The position numbers and the translations under genes were made by a program. The notes under the pieces were generated by a model. It made no database searches, was not told where the DNA came from, and worked only from the letters and a program-made list of their open reading frames with translations. From Myxococcales bacterium (GTDB taxonomy: Bacteria > Myxococcota_A > Polyangia > Haliangiales > Haliangiaceae), in the NCBI GenBank assembly GCA_011526095.1, contig WYBA01000058.1, forward strand, positions 17,428 through 81,427: a DNA stretch of 64,000 nucleotides, written 5' to 3'. Positions 16,103 through 26,963 of this stretch are shown here, piece after piece. How positions within the stretch are numbered: the first letter of the stretch is position 1; the number at the start of each line of letters is the position of its first letter.

Positions 16103-18511
16103 GTGCCGACACCGGACTTCCGTTCGATCTTCGAGGCCGTGCCCGGGTTGTACCTCGTGCTCTCGCCCGAGCTCGAGATCGTCGCGGTCAGCGACGCGTA
16201 CCTGCGCGCCACCATGACCCGGCGCGAGGCGATCGTCGGCCGAGCGCTGTTCGACGTGTTCCCCGATAACCCGGACGATCCAGCGGCGAGCGGCGTCCGC
16301 AACCTGCGCGCGTCGCTCGATCGCGTCCGCGCCGAGCGCGTCCCGGACACGATGGCGGTCCAGCAGTACGACATCCGCCGGCACGACAGCGAGGGCGGCG
16401 GGTTCGAGCAGCGGTTCTGGAGCCCGCGCAACGTCCCGGTGCTCGGCCCCGACGGCGCGCTGAGGTACATCGTCCACCGTGTGGAGGACGTCACCGAGCT
16501 CGTGCGCAGCCAGCAGGCCGGCGACGAGATGCGGGCCGAGGTGTTCCAGGCCAACCGCGAGCTGGGCGAGGCCAACGTCGAGCTCGGCAGGCTCTACGAC
16601 AGGACCAAGCAGCTCGACGGGTTGCGGCGGCAGTTCTTCGCCAACGTCAGCCACGAGCTACGCACGCCGCTGACGCTGATCATCGGCCCCGCGGAGCGGA
16701 TGCTGGCCGCGGGGGGGCTCCCCGATGGCGGCCAAGCCGACGCGCGCACCATCCTGCGCAATGCGCACGTCCTGCTCGAGCGGGTCAACGACCTGCTCGA
16801 CGCCGCGCGGCTCGACGCCGGCAAGGCCACCGTCCACCACGCCGAGGTCGACGCCGGCGCGATGGTGCGGCTGCTGGCGTCCCAGTTCGAGTCGCTGGCG
16901 AGCTCGCGTGGGATCACGCTCGAGGTCGACGCCGCCGACGCGCCGACTCAACTCGATCCCGATCACCTGGAGCGATGCGTGCTCAACCTGATGAGCAACG
17001 CGTTCAAGTTCACGCCCGACGGCGGCCGGATCCGCTGCACGACCACGGCCGACGACGCCCGCTTCGCGCTCGAGGTCGCCGACAGCGGGCCGGGGATCCC
17101 CGCCGAACACCGCGAGGACGTGTTCGAGCGGTTCCGCCAGCTCGGGAGCGGCGCGACGCGACGCTACGCGGGTACCGGGCTGGGCCTCGCGATCGTGCGC
17201 GATCTCGTCGCGCTGCACGGCGGCGAGGTCGCGATCGGCGACGCGCGCGAGGGCGGCGCGAGCGTGTCGTGCTGGTTCCCGCGACGCGCACCCGCCGGCA
17301 CGGCCGTGGCCTCGGTCGCGCCGCGGAGGGCCGACGACGTGGCGCGCGGGGTTGTGGCGGATCTCCGGGTCCCGGCGCCCACGCCCGAGGCTGACGACGG
17401 GCGCGCCGATCTCCCGCTCGTGCTCGTCGTCGACGACAGCGCCGAGATGAACGCGTTCATCCGTACCACGCTGCGCGGGTCGTACCGAACGCTCGCAGCC
17501 GGCAACGGCGCCGAAGGCCTGCGGCTGGCGCGCGAGCTGTCGCCTGAGCTGATCATCAGCGATGTCATGATGCCGGAGGTCAGTGGGCTCGAGCTGCTCG
17601 ACGCCGTGCGCGCCGATCCCGCGCTCGCTGGCGTGCCGTTCATCGCGCTGACCGCGCGCACCGAGCGCGAGCTGCGCGTCGACCTGCTGCGCCGCGGCGC
17701 CAACGACCTGCTGACCAAGCCGTTCGCGCTCGAGGAGCTGCAGGCGCGGGTTCGCAACCTCGTCGACGCGCGCGTCACCGAACGCAGGGTCGCGCGCCTC
17801 CACCAGGAGCTGCGTGCACGGGTCGACGAGCTGCGGGCGACCAACGAGGAGCTCGAGGCGTTCTCGTCGATGGTCGCGCACGACCTACGGAACCCGCTCA
17901 ACGCGATCGCCGGGTTCTCCACGCTGATGATCGACCGCTGGGCCGACGACCTACCCGAGCCCGCGCGGCGCGCGATCGGCAACGTCCACGGCGCCGCCCT
18001 ACGGATGGGCGAGCTGATCGAAGATCTGCTGCGACTGTCGCGCGCCGGTCGGGTCGCGCTGCGTCACGAGGACGTCGACCTCCGCGCGATCACCGACGAC
18101 ATCGTGAAGACGCTGCGCCAGGCCAACGGCGCGCGCACGTTCGAGGTCGCGGGGCCGCCCGCGGTGATCGTGCGCGGTGATCGCGGGCTGTTACGCGGCG
18201 TCCTGGAGAACCTGATCGGCAATGCGTGGAAGTTCACGGCGACGCGAGCGCGGGCCCGGATCGAGCTCGGCGTCGTCGACGGCGACGGCGAGCGGTGCGT
18301 GTTCGTCCGTGACAACGGGGTCGGGTTCCCGACCGAGGCCTCGGGCCAGCTGTTCCGGCCGTTCGCGCGGTTGCACGACGCAGCGCGGTTCGCCGGCACC
18401 GGGCTCGGGCTCGCCATCGCGCGTCGGATCATCGAGCGCCACGGCGGACGGGTGTGGGCCGACGCGCGTCCCGACGTCGGCGCGACGATGTGGTTCGCGC
18501 TGCCGGCGTGA
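16103..18511 (+). CDS. hybrid histidine kinase PAS-HK-REC-HK
   Basis: About 802 residues from GTG 16103; the frame is open from 16073. Order: PAS (about 5-140), coiled coil, HisKA with SHELRTP (H near 183), ATPase domain (NLMSNAFKF, GTGLGLAIV), receiver (VVDDSAEMN, SDVMMPEVSG with Asp near 486, KPF), then a second HisKA with AHDLRNP (H near 592) and a second ATPase domain (NLIGNAWKF, GTGLGLAIA). No membrane span. Two complete kinase cores around one receiver allow an internal relay. It is the last plus-strand gene of the island, and a long hairpin follows. Confidence 0.87.
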   Translation: MPTPDFRSIFEAVPGLYLVLSPELEIVAVSDAYLRATMTRREAIVGRALFDVFPDNPDDPAASGVRNLRASLDRVRAERVPDTMAVQQYDIRRHDSEGGGFEQRFWSPRNVPVLGPDGALRYIVHRVEDVTELVRSQQAGDEMRAEVFQANRELGEANVELGRLYDRTKQLDGLRRQFFANVSHELRTPLTLIIGPAERMLAAGGLPDGGQADARTILRNAHVLLERVNDLLDAARLDAGKATVHHAEVDAGAMVRLLASQFESLASSRGITLEVDAADAPTQLDPDHLERCVLNLMSNAFKFTPDGGRIRCTTTADDARFALEVADSGPGIPAEHREDVFERFRQLGSGATRRYAGTGLGLAIVRDLVALHGGEVAIGDAREGGASVSCWFPRRAPAGTAVASVAPRRADDVARGVVADLRVPAPTPEADDGRADLPLVLVVDDSAEMNAFIRTTLRGSYRTLAAGNGAEGLRLARELSPELIISDVMMPEVSGLELLDAVRADPALAGVPFIALTARTERELRVDLLRRGANDLLTKPFALEELQARVRNLVDARVTERRVARLHQELRARVDELRATNEELEAFSSMVAHDLRNPLNAIAGFSTLMIDRWADDLPEPARRAIGNVHGAALRMGELIEDLLRLSRAGRVALRHEDVDLRAITDDIVKTLRQANGARTFEVAGPPAVIVRGDRGLLRGVLENLIGNAWKFTATRARARIELGVVDGDGERCVFVRDNGVGFPTEASGQLFRPFARLHDAARFAGTGLGLAIARRIIERHGGRVWADARPDVGATMWFALPA

Positions 18512-18539
18512 GCGGGAGCGCGACGCGAACGAGCCGGAT

Positions 18540-18571
18540 GCGCGCTGCACTCGACGCGACGCGCAGCGCGC
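18540..18571. terminator. bidirectional hairpin between convergent signalling operons
   Basis: GCGCGCTGC (18540-18548) and GCAGCGCGC (18563-18571) form a perfect 9-bp stem with a 14-nt loop. It sits in the 63-bp gap where the two signalling gene sets meet tail to tail. Confidence 0.6.
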
Positions 18572-18574
18572 GCG

Positions 18575-19957
18575 TCACTCGTCGCCGGGCGCGCCACGGC
18601 GCTTCAGCTTCTCGACGAGCGTCGTGCGGTTGATGCCGAGCAAGGATGCCGCGCGCGCCTTGTTGCCGCCGGCCTTGCGCATCGCCTCGTCGACCAATCG
18701 GTCCTCGGTCTCGCGGAGGATCCGGTTCAGGTCGATCCCGACGTCGGGGATCACCTCGGTCGCGGTGCCGCCGCCGAGCGCCACCGTGGACGCCGGACGC
18801 AGCGACCTGACCTTGGCGGGGAGGTCCTCGACCCCGACCACGCCGTCGTCGTCGGTGACCACCAGCCGCTCGACGAGGTTCTCGAGCTCCCGGACGTTGC
18901 CCGGGAACGGATATGCGCGCAGCGCGGTGAGCGCGTCGTCCTCGATGCGCACCGCGCTGCGGTTGCGCTTGTTCGCCGCGGACAGGAAGTACGTGACGAG
19001 CGTCGGGATGTCGCCGGCGCGCGCTCGCAGCGGCGGGACCTCGAGCGGGACCACCGCGAGCCGGTAGTAGAGATCCTCCCGGAACCGCCCGTCCAGCGAC
19101 ATCGCCTCCAGGTCACGGTGCGTGGCCGCGATGACGCGAACATCGACGGGGATCGCGCGCGCGTCGCCGACGGGCGTGATCTCGCGCTCCTGCAGCACTC
19201 GGAGCAGCTTCACCTGCATCGCCGGCGGGAGCTCGCCGACCTCATCCAGGAACAAGGTCCCGCTATCGGCCTGCGCGAAGCGACCGACCCGACGCTCGAC
19301 CGCGCCGGTGAACGCGCCCCGGGCATGCCCGAACAGCTCGCTCTCGACGAGTCCCTCCGGGATCGCGCCGCAGTTGACGGCGACGAAGGGGCGTCCGGCA
19401 CGCGGCGAGACGCCGTGGAGCAGGCGCGCGATGACCTCCTTGCCGGTGCCGGACTCTCCGCTGATCAGCACCGTCGCGTCGCTGCCGCCGATGCGCTCGA
19501 CCATGGCCAGGAGCGACCGCATCGCGGGGGACTCCCCGATCAGCGTGACCGGCGCACGGCGCTCGCGATGCCCACCAGCGCCGCGGCTCGGACGCTCGAC
19601 GCGCGACCGCAGCACGGCCTGGAGCGTGTCGCGCAGCTCGTCCTCATGGAACGGCTTGGTGACGAAGTCGTGCGCACCCGCCTTCATCGCCTCGACGCAG
19701 TCCTCGACCCGCCCCGACGCAGTCAGCACGACCGCCAACGTCTCCGGGTAGCGTTCGCGCACGTGGCGAACGACCGCCATGCCGTCGACCTCGGGCATGC
19801 GCAAGTCGGTGACGACGAGCTCGAACGCGGTCTCGGACAACCGCGCGATCGCCTCCCGACCGTCCGACGCCTCCGTCACCTCGAAAGCGAGCAGGTCGAG
19901 GACGCGACGGACGCGCTTGCGGATCAGCGACTCGTCATCGACGAGCAATGCCTTCAC
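18575..19957 (-). CDS. NtrC-family sigma54-dependent response regulator
   Basis: 460 residues. The receiver (1-118) has D51 in TDLRMPEVDG and K101. The AAA+ domain (about 138-370) has Walker A GESGTGKE (167-174), the sigma54 contact loop GAFTGA (214-219) and GTLFLDEVGELP. A Fis-type helix-turn-helix is at the C-terminus (NKARAASLLGINRTTLVEKL). All residues needed for phosphorylation, ATP hydrolysis and sigma54 activation are present. It is the last gene of the minus-strand run and overlaps the REC-HK gene (ATGA). Five -24/-12 promoters in the island are its obvious candidate targets, including those of its own operon. Confidence 0.93.
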   Translation of the reverse strand: MKALLVDDESLIRKRVRRVLDLLAFEVTEASDGREAIARLSETAFELVVTDLRMPEVDGMAVVRHVRERYPETLAVVLTASGRVEDCVEAMKAGAHDFVTKPFHEDELRDTLQAVLRSRVERPSRGAGGHRERRAPVTLIGESPAMRSLLAMVERIGGSDATVLISGESGTGKEVIARLLHGVSPRAGRPFVAVNCGAIPEGLVESELFGHARGAFTGAVERRVGRFAQADSGTLFLDEVGELPPAMQVKLLRVLQEREITPVGDARAIPVDVRVIAATHRDLEAMSLDGRFREDLYYRLAVVPLEVPPLRARAGDIPTLVTYFLSAANKRNRSAVRIEDDALTALRAYPFPGNVRELENLVERLVVTDDDGVVGVEDLPAKVRSLRPASTVALGGGTATEVIPDVGIDLNRILRETEDRLVDEAMRKAGGNKARAASLLGINRTTLVEKLKRRGAPGDE

Positions 19958-21141
19958 GGCTCTCCCCCCGGCGGTGACTGCGCGGGCATCGACGTCGTCC
20001 GGCCGCGGCGGCCGCCGCGCGTCATCGGCAAGGCCAGCGCGAACACGACGGGTAGCTCGTCGGTCCCTTCGATCCAGACGCGTCCACCGTGCGCCTCGAT
20101 CGCCAGCCGGCAGAAGTACAGCCCGAGCCCGACGTTGTGCGTCCGCAGGGCACCGCTGGCGCCGGCGACCTGGACGTACTTCTCGAAGATCCGGTCGCGC
20201 GCCGCCTCGGGGATCGGTGCCCCGTTGTTACCGATCCGGATCACCGCCTCGTGGCCGGACGAGGTCACGCCGGCGTGCACGCGCCCGCCGACGGGGGCGT
20301 AACGCGCGGCGTTGTCGAACAGGTTCTCGAGCGCCCGCACGAGCAGGTCACGGTCCACCTCCGCCCACAGGTCGCCTTCGGCCAGGTCGAGGAAGATGCC
20401 GCGGCGCTCGAACAGCTGCCGGCGCGGGGCGACCGCGATGCGCACGAGCTCGTGGAGCGACGCCTCGGCGGGGCGCGGCGACAGCCGGCCCTCCTCGGCG
20501 CGCGAGAGGTCCAGGATGTTGGCGACCATCCTCATCATCCGCCCCGACGCTTGCCGGCAATCGTCCAGCACCTCGCGCGAGTCCGCGTCGAGCTCCGGCG
20601 ACCTGCTGACGAAGTCGACCGCGCCGAGGATCACCGTTGCGAGGCTGCGCAGGTCGTGGACCAGCGTCGCGAGCATGTCGTCCTTGAACCGCGACAGCTC
20701 GAGGAGATCGACGCTGCGTCGCGCGAGCTCGTGCTCGTGCGCGCGCAGCGCCAGCAGGTTGCCGATCCGGACCAGCAACTCGTCGCGATCGAGGGGTTTG
20801 GTCAGGAACTCGTCGGCGCCTGCGGCGAGCCCACGGACTCGCGACGCGCGGTCGCCCAGAGCGGTGACAAGGACGATCGGCAGGAACACGTCCGGGAACA
20901 TCGCCTTGAGCCGGGTCGCCGTCGTGAAGCCGTCGATCCCCGGCATCATGACGTCGAGCAGGACGAGATCGGGCGGGCTCGTCGCCGCCTGCGCGAGGGC
21001 CGCCTCGCCCGAGACGGCGTGGTCGAGCTCGTGGCCCGCCCCATCCAGGTACGCGTCGAGCAGCTCGCGATTGAGCTCGTCGTCGTCCACGATCAGGATG
21101 CGTGCCACCTTGCGTGCCCCCCGGTTCGGCGGAGCCATCAT
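19954..21141 (-). CDS. REC-histidine kinase
   Basis: 395 residues, starting with two Met codons. An N-terminal receiver (about 13-130) has D63 in LLDVMMPGID and KPL. A HisKA region follows with VHDLRSLATV (H162; the usual Pro after the Arg is Ser). The ATPase domain has NLFDNAARYAP and VGLGLYFC. Such REC-HK proteins receive phosphate from an upstream hybrid kinase and pass it on or sense it. Coupling by ATGA to the preceding hybrid kinase and following NtrC-type regulator suggests the relay order GAF-HK, REC-HK, NtrC. Confidence 0.85.
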   Translation of the reverse strand: MMAPPNRGARKVARILIVDDDELNRELLDAYLDGAGHELDHAVSGEAALAQAATSPPDLVLLDVMMPGIDGFTTATRLKAMFPDVFLPIVLVTALGDRASRVRGLAAGADEFLTKPLDRDELLVRIGNLLALRAHEHELARRSVDLLELSRFKDDMLATLVHDLRSLATVILGAVDFVSRSPELDADSREVLDDCRQASGRMMRMVANILDLSRAEEGRLSPRPAEASLHELVRIAVAPRRQLFERRGIFLDLAEGDLWAEVDRDLLVRALENLFDNAARYAPVGGRVHAGVTSSGHEAVIRIGNNGAPIPEAARDRIFEKYVQVAGASGALRTHNVGLGLYFCRLAIEAHGGRVWIEGTDELPVVFALALPMTRGGRRGRTTSMPAQSPPGGEP

Positions 21142-22847
21142 ATCGTGAGGTCGAGGACGTTTCCCAGCGCCATCCGCAGGCTCGCGGGGCTCTGCGGCTT
21201 GACGAGGTGCGCGCTGGCGCCCGCCTCGATCGAGGCCGCCTGGTCGTCGCGCGCAGACACGACGACGATGGGGATGCGCACCGTCTCCGCCGCCGAGGAG
21301 AGCGTGGCGAGCAGCTCGAGGCCGTCACACCCTGGCAGGTCGAGCTCGAGCACGATCGCCGCGGGGCGGAGCTCGCGGACGAGCGTGAGCGCCGCCTCCC
21401 CGCTCGCGGTGCCCACGACCTGGCAGCCGAGCTCCCGCGCGGCCAGCCCGGCGAGCTCGACCGACGCCTCGTCGGCGTCGACGACGAGGACGATCGGGCC
21501 GTGGCCGATGGGCCGGACGCTCGCGAACATCGGCGAGGGCAGCGAGATCCAGAACCGCGCTCCGGGCCCAGGCCCGCCATCGAGCCCGATCTGGCCATCC
21601 ATGAGCTCCAGCAGCTGGCGGGCCAGCGAAAGCCCAAGTCCCACGCCGGCGTGGGTCTGGCTGACCACGCCGAATGGCTCGAACAGGTGCGCGCGCACCT
21701 CGGCCGACACGCCCGGCCCCGTGTCCGACACGGTGACGCGCACCCGCTCACCGTTGCGCTCGGCGGTCGCGACGACGTCGACCCGTCCGCCCGGAGGTGT
21801 AACCTGGAGCGCGTTCGCGAGGACGTGGGCGAGGGCTTGACGGGCGCGGTGCGGGTCGGTGATGACCTCCGTCGCGTCGGCGGCGACCGAGACCTGCACC
21901 TCGACGTTCGATCGCGCGGCACGCGCGCGGATCTCGGCCGTGACGTCGTCGACGAGCGCCGCCACCATCACGCGCTGTAGGCGCACCCGGACGCGACCGG
22001 TCTCGAGCTGGGCGTGCTCGAGGACCTGGTTGATCAGCTCGAGCAACGTTCGCCCGGCCTGACCGATGTTGCCGAGATAGCGTCGCTCGCGTGGATCCCG
22101 CCCCGGCGAGCGCTCCAGGACGTCGGTGAAGCCAAGGATCGCGTTCAACGGCGTGCGCAGCTGGTGTGACATCGCGGCGGTGAAGTCGGCGCGGGCACGG
22201 TTCGCCTCCTCGAGCTGGCGAGCACGGGTGGCGAGCCGAGCGTTCAGCTCGCTGGCCCACACCGCACCCGCGATGTGCGCGGCCAGCGCCTCGAGGAACA
22301 CGAGGGCGGGTGCGTCGTGGGCGTCACCTCGCACGTACGAACCGATCGCGAGCACGCCGAACGGCTCGTCGGCGGCGAACAGAGGCACGGCGACGCCGCT
22401 TCTCAGGCCACCGGGCAGTGCGAGGGACGTCCGCGCGACGGGCTTGCCGGTCGACAGCGCCTCGCCGACCACGTCAGAATCGGAGCATCCGCGTCGGGTC
22501 GCCGGCCCGACCGGCAGGGCGCCGGGCGGCCACACCGCGACGCGCGATACCTCGTCGCGGTCGCGGATGGAGATCGAGATCGCTTCGCACGCTACCCTCC
22601 TCTGGATCAAGGTGAGCAGCTCGCGGAGCATGCCCTCATGCGTCAGCCCGCGAGTGCAGATGCGGCTCGCCGCCAGGAGCAGCTCGAGCGTCTCTCTCGC
22701 CGCGGCGTCGCGCGCGGCGGCCTCCGCGGTGACGGTGCGCGCCTCGGCGGCGACGCGCGATAGCTGGGCGAGGTAGCGTCGCCGGCAGACAACGACGACC
22801 GAGGCGCACGCCACGAGCAGCGTGAGCGCTTCGATCGCGTACCCCAT
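21138..22847 (-). CDS. GAF hybrid histidine kinase with Asp-to-Glu receiver
   Basis: 569 residues from the ATG at 22847; the frame is open upstream, but that sequence overlaps the previous gene. One N-terminal membrane span (about 2-22), a GAF domain (about 55-205), HisKA with SHQLRTPLNAIL (H near 240), an ATPase domain (ANALQVTPPGG, VGLGLSLA) and a C-terminal receiver. In the receiver the phosphate-accepting position, four residues before the conserved Pro, is Glu501 (LELDLPGCDG) rather than Asp. The receiver therefore probably cannot be phosphorylated there and may mimic the active state. The start codon overlaps the preceding stop by one base (TGATG). Confidence 0.85.
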   Translation of the reverse strand: MGYAIEALTLLVACASVVVVCRRRYLAQLSRVAAEARTVTAEAAARDAAARETLELLLAASRICTRGLTHEGMLRELLTLIQRRVACEAISISIRDRDEVSRVAVWPPGALPVGPATRRGCSDSDVVGEALSTGKPVARTSLALPGGLRSGVAVPLFAADEPFGVLAIGSYVRGDAHDAPALVFLEALAAHIAGAVWASELNARLATRARQLEEANRARADFTAAMSHQLRTPLNAILGFTDVLERSPGRDPRERRYLGNIGQAGRTLLELINQVLEHAQLETGRVRVRLQRVMVAALVDDVTAEIRARAARSNVEVQVSVAADATEVITDPHRARQALAHVLANALQVTPPGGRVDVVATAERNGERVRVTVSDTGPGVSAEVRAHLFEPFGVVSQTHAGVGLGLSLARQLLELMDGQIGLDGGPGPGARFWISLPSPMFASVRPIGHGPIVLVVDADEASVELAGLAARELGCQVVGTASGEAALTLVRELRPAAIVLELDLPGCDGLELLATLSSAAETVRIPIVVVSARDDQAASIEAGASAHLVKPQSPASLRMALGNVLDLTI

Positions 22848-24007
22848 CAGGCGGCCGCGACTTCCCAGGCGGCCGGACGGCCCAGGTGGTAGCCCTGGAC
22901 GAAGCCACAACCGAGCCACACCAGCGCCTCGAGCTCCCGCTCGGACTCGACGCCCTCGGCGACGGTCCAGATCCCCAGCTGCCCGCACATCTCCACGACG
23001 GACCCGATCACTCCCTGACGCACCCGGTCATCGGCGACACCGCGCACGAGCGACATGTCGAGCTTGACGACGTGCGGGCGGAGGTCGGCGACGGCGGAGA
23101 GCGCGGCGTATCCTGCGCCCAGATCGTCGACCGCGATGCGGTAACCGAGCTCTCTCAGCCGGCCGCAGCGTTCAGCGAGGTGCGTGCCGCGACCGATCGC
23201 GGCACGCTCGGTGACCTCGAACACGATCCGCGATGCGTGAGGTGCGAGCGGGGCGTCGAGTGCGTAGAGTCCCTCGTCGAGCAGCTCCTCCGGGTGGAGG
23301 TTGATGAACAGCAGGCCCTCGGGCAGGTGGGCGAGCAGTCGGGCAGCCTCCTCACGGATCTTGCGACCGACCTCGGTGACGCGCTCGAGCCGCTCGGCGA
23401 CGGCGAAGAGCGCGCGCGGATCGCGAACCTCGGACGCGGACGTTCGCACCAGGGCTTCCCATCCAAGACGGACGCGCGTCGCGGCGTGGAAGACCGGCTG
23501 GACGAACAGCTCGAGCGTCTCGATCCCACGCTCGAGCGCGCGCTCGAGCGTGGCGATCCCACGAGGGCGCGTCGACGAAGCGCCCGACGCGCCTGGATCC
23601 CGCCCGCGCGCCGTGGCGCGATACGCCCGCGCCGCGGAGTGAACGCACTCCCGGAGGACGCGCGCCTCCACCGGCTTGCGCAGGTAGTGGCTCGCGCCGA
23701 GCTCGACCGCCGAAACCGCGGTCTCGAGCCCCGGGTGACCGGTCAACAGGATCACCGGGAGGTCCGGTGCCTCCGGGCGAAGGGCCCGCAGCAGGTCCAG
23801 ACCGGTACGCCCCGGCATCATCAGGTCCGAGACGACGACCTCGACGTGTGTCGAGCGCAGGATCATCAGCGCCTGGTCGACGTTCTCGGCGGTGAGGACG
23901 TCCAATCCGGAGTCGCTGAGGGAGCGGCGCATCACCCTGAGCAGATCCATGTCGTCATCGACGAGGAGTACCTTCAGGGTTGCGGCGGAGACGCAGTCGG
24001 CATTCAT
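22847..24007 (-). CDS. REC-EAL c-di-GMP phosphodiesterase (paralogue 1)
   Basis: 386 residues from the ATG at 24007. The receiver has D61 in SDLMMPGRTG and KPV. The EAL domain (about 150-380) has E184 in WEALVR, NLHPEE, FEVTERA, VDDLGAGYAAL, VKLDMS, AEGVES and FVQGYHLGRP. That is the full set of metal- and substrate-binding residues, so it should cleave c-di-GMP under phosphorylation control. It is closely related to the REC-EAL protein at 26964-28205, indicating duplication. A near-perfect -24/-12 element lies 16 bp upstream of its start, so it can also be expressed independently. Confidence 0.88.
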   Translation of the reverse strand: MNADCVSAATLKVLLVDDDMDLLRVMRRSLSDSGLDVLTAENVDQALMILRSTHVEVVVSDLMMPGRTGLDLLRALRPEAPDLPVILLTGHPGLETAVSAVELGASHYLRKPVEARVLRECVHSAARAYRATARGRDPGASGASSTRPRGIATLERALERGIETLELFVQPVFHAATRVRLGWEALVRTSASEVRDPRALFAVAERLERVTEVGRKIREEAARLLAHLPEGLLFINLHPEELLDEGLYALDAPLAPHASRIVFEVTERAAIGRGTHLAERCGRLRELGYRIAVDDLGAGYAALSAVADLRPHVVKLDMSLVRGVADDRVRQGVIGSVVEMCGQLGIWTVAEGVESERELEALVWLGCGFVQGYHLGRPAAWEVAAA

Positions 24008-24022
24008 GATGCCTGACACCCA

Positions 24023-24038
24023 AGCAAGCGTCGAGCCA
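24023..24038 (-). promoter_or_regulatory. strong candidate sigma54 promoter before REC-EAL paralogue 1
   Basis: Read on the minus strand: TGGCTCGACGCTTGCT, with both TGGC and TTGCT halves and ten bases between GG and GC. It lies in the 102-bp gap between the lone REC gene and REC-EAL. The predicted start near 24012 is five bases before the ATG. Confidence 0.6.
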
Positions 24039-24109
24039 CGCCCCGCGCCTGAAGTTCCGCGTGCCTCGCCGCTCGCCGTCAAGCATCTGACTGCCGGGCC
24101 TGGCGATCG

Positions 24110-24522
24110 TCAGCCCGACGACGATTCCAGGGATGACTGAATGAGCCGGCGCACGATCGCACCCAGCGCGCGTGTGTCGATCGGCTTGGAGATCACCTCC
24201 GCGAACCCGAGGGTCTGGAGCCGCGAGAGGTCGTCCCAGAGCGCGTGCGCGGTCACGGCGAGCACAGGGACGGCCTCCCAGCCCTGCTGCGCCCTCAGCA
24301 TCACGAGCAGATCCTCACCGCGAGCGTCGGGCAGCAAGATGTCCATGAGCACCGCGTCCGGGGGCGGGTGGCCGAGCCGCGCTCGCATCGCGGCGCCGGT
24401 CATCGCCGCCTCGACCTCGAAGCCGTCGAGCTCGAGCACGTCCTGTACGAGCTCGAGGTTGAGCGGGTGGTCCTCCACGACCAGGACGCGCCAGGTGACG
24501 GCCGGGACGCTGCGTGACCCCC

Positions 24523-24526
<4 letters not shown>
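24110..24526 (-). CDS. single-domain response regulator (DivK/CheY-like)
   Basis: 138 residues from GTG 24526, overlapping the stop of the preceding hybrid kinase (GTGA). It is a receiver domain alone: VVEDHPLN, phosphate-accepting Asp in LMDILLPDARG, AVTAH and SKPI. The RLQTLGFAEVISKP ending is typical of DivK-like receivers that carry phosphate between hybrid kinases and other receivers. There is no output domain, so it probably shuttles phosphate or controls a partner by binding. Confidence 0.87.
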
Positions 24527-26910
<2,384 letters not shown>

Positions 26911-26963
26911 GGCGCATGATACCCGAGAGCGCCACGCTCCGAGCTCATCGTTCTCGGGCGATG

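Noticed and set aside
21138..22988. Longer N-terminus for the GAF hybrid kinase (start at 22988)
   Set aside because: The extra residues are Arg/Gly-rich and antisense-free only by overlap with the EAL gene; the ATG at 22847 directly precedes the membrane span.
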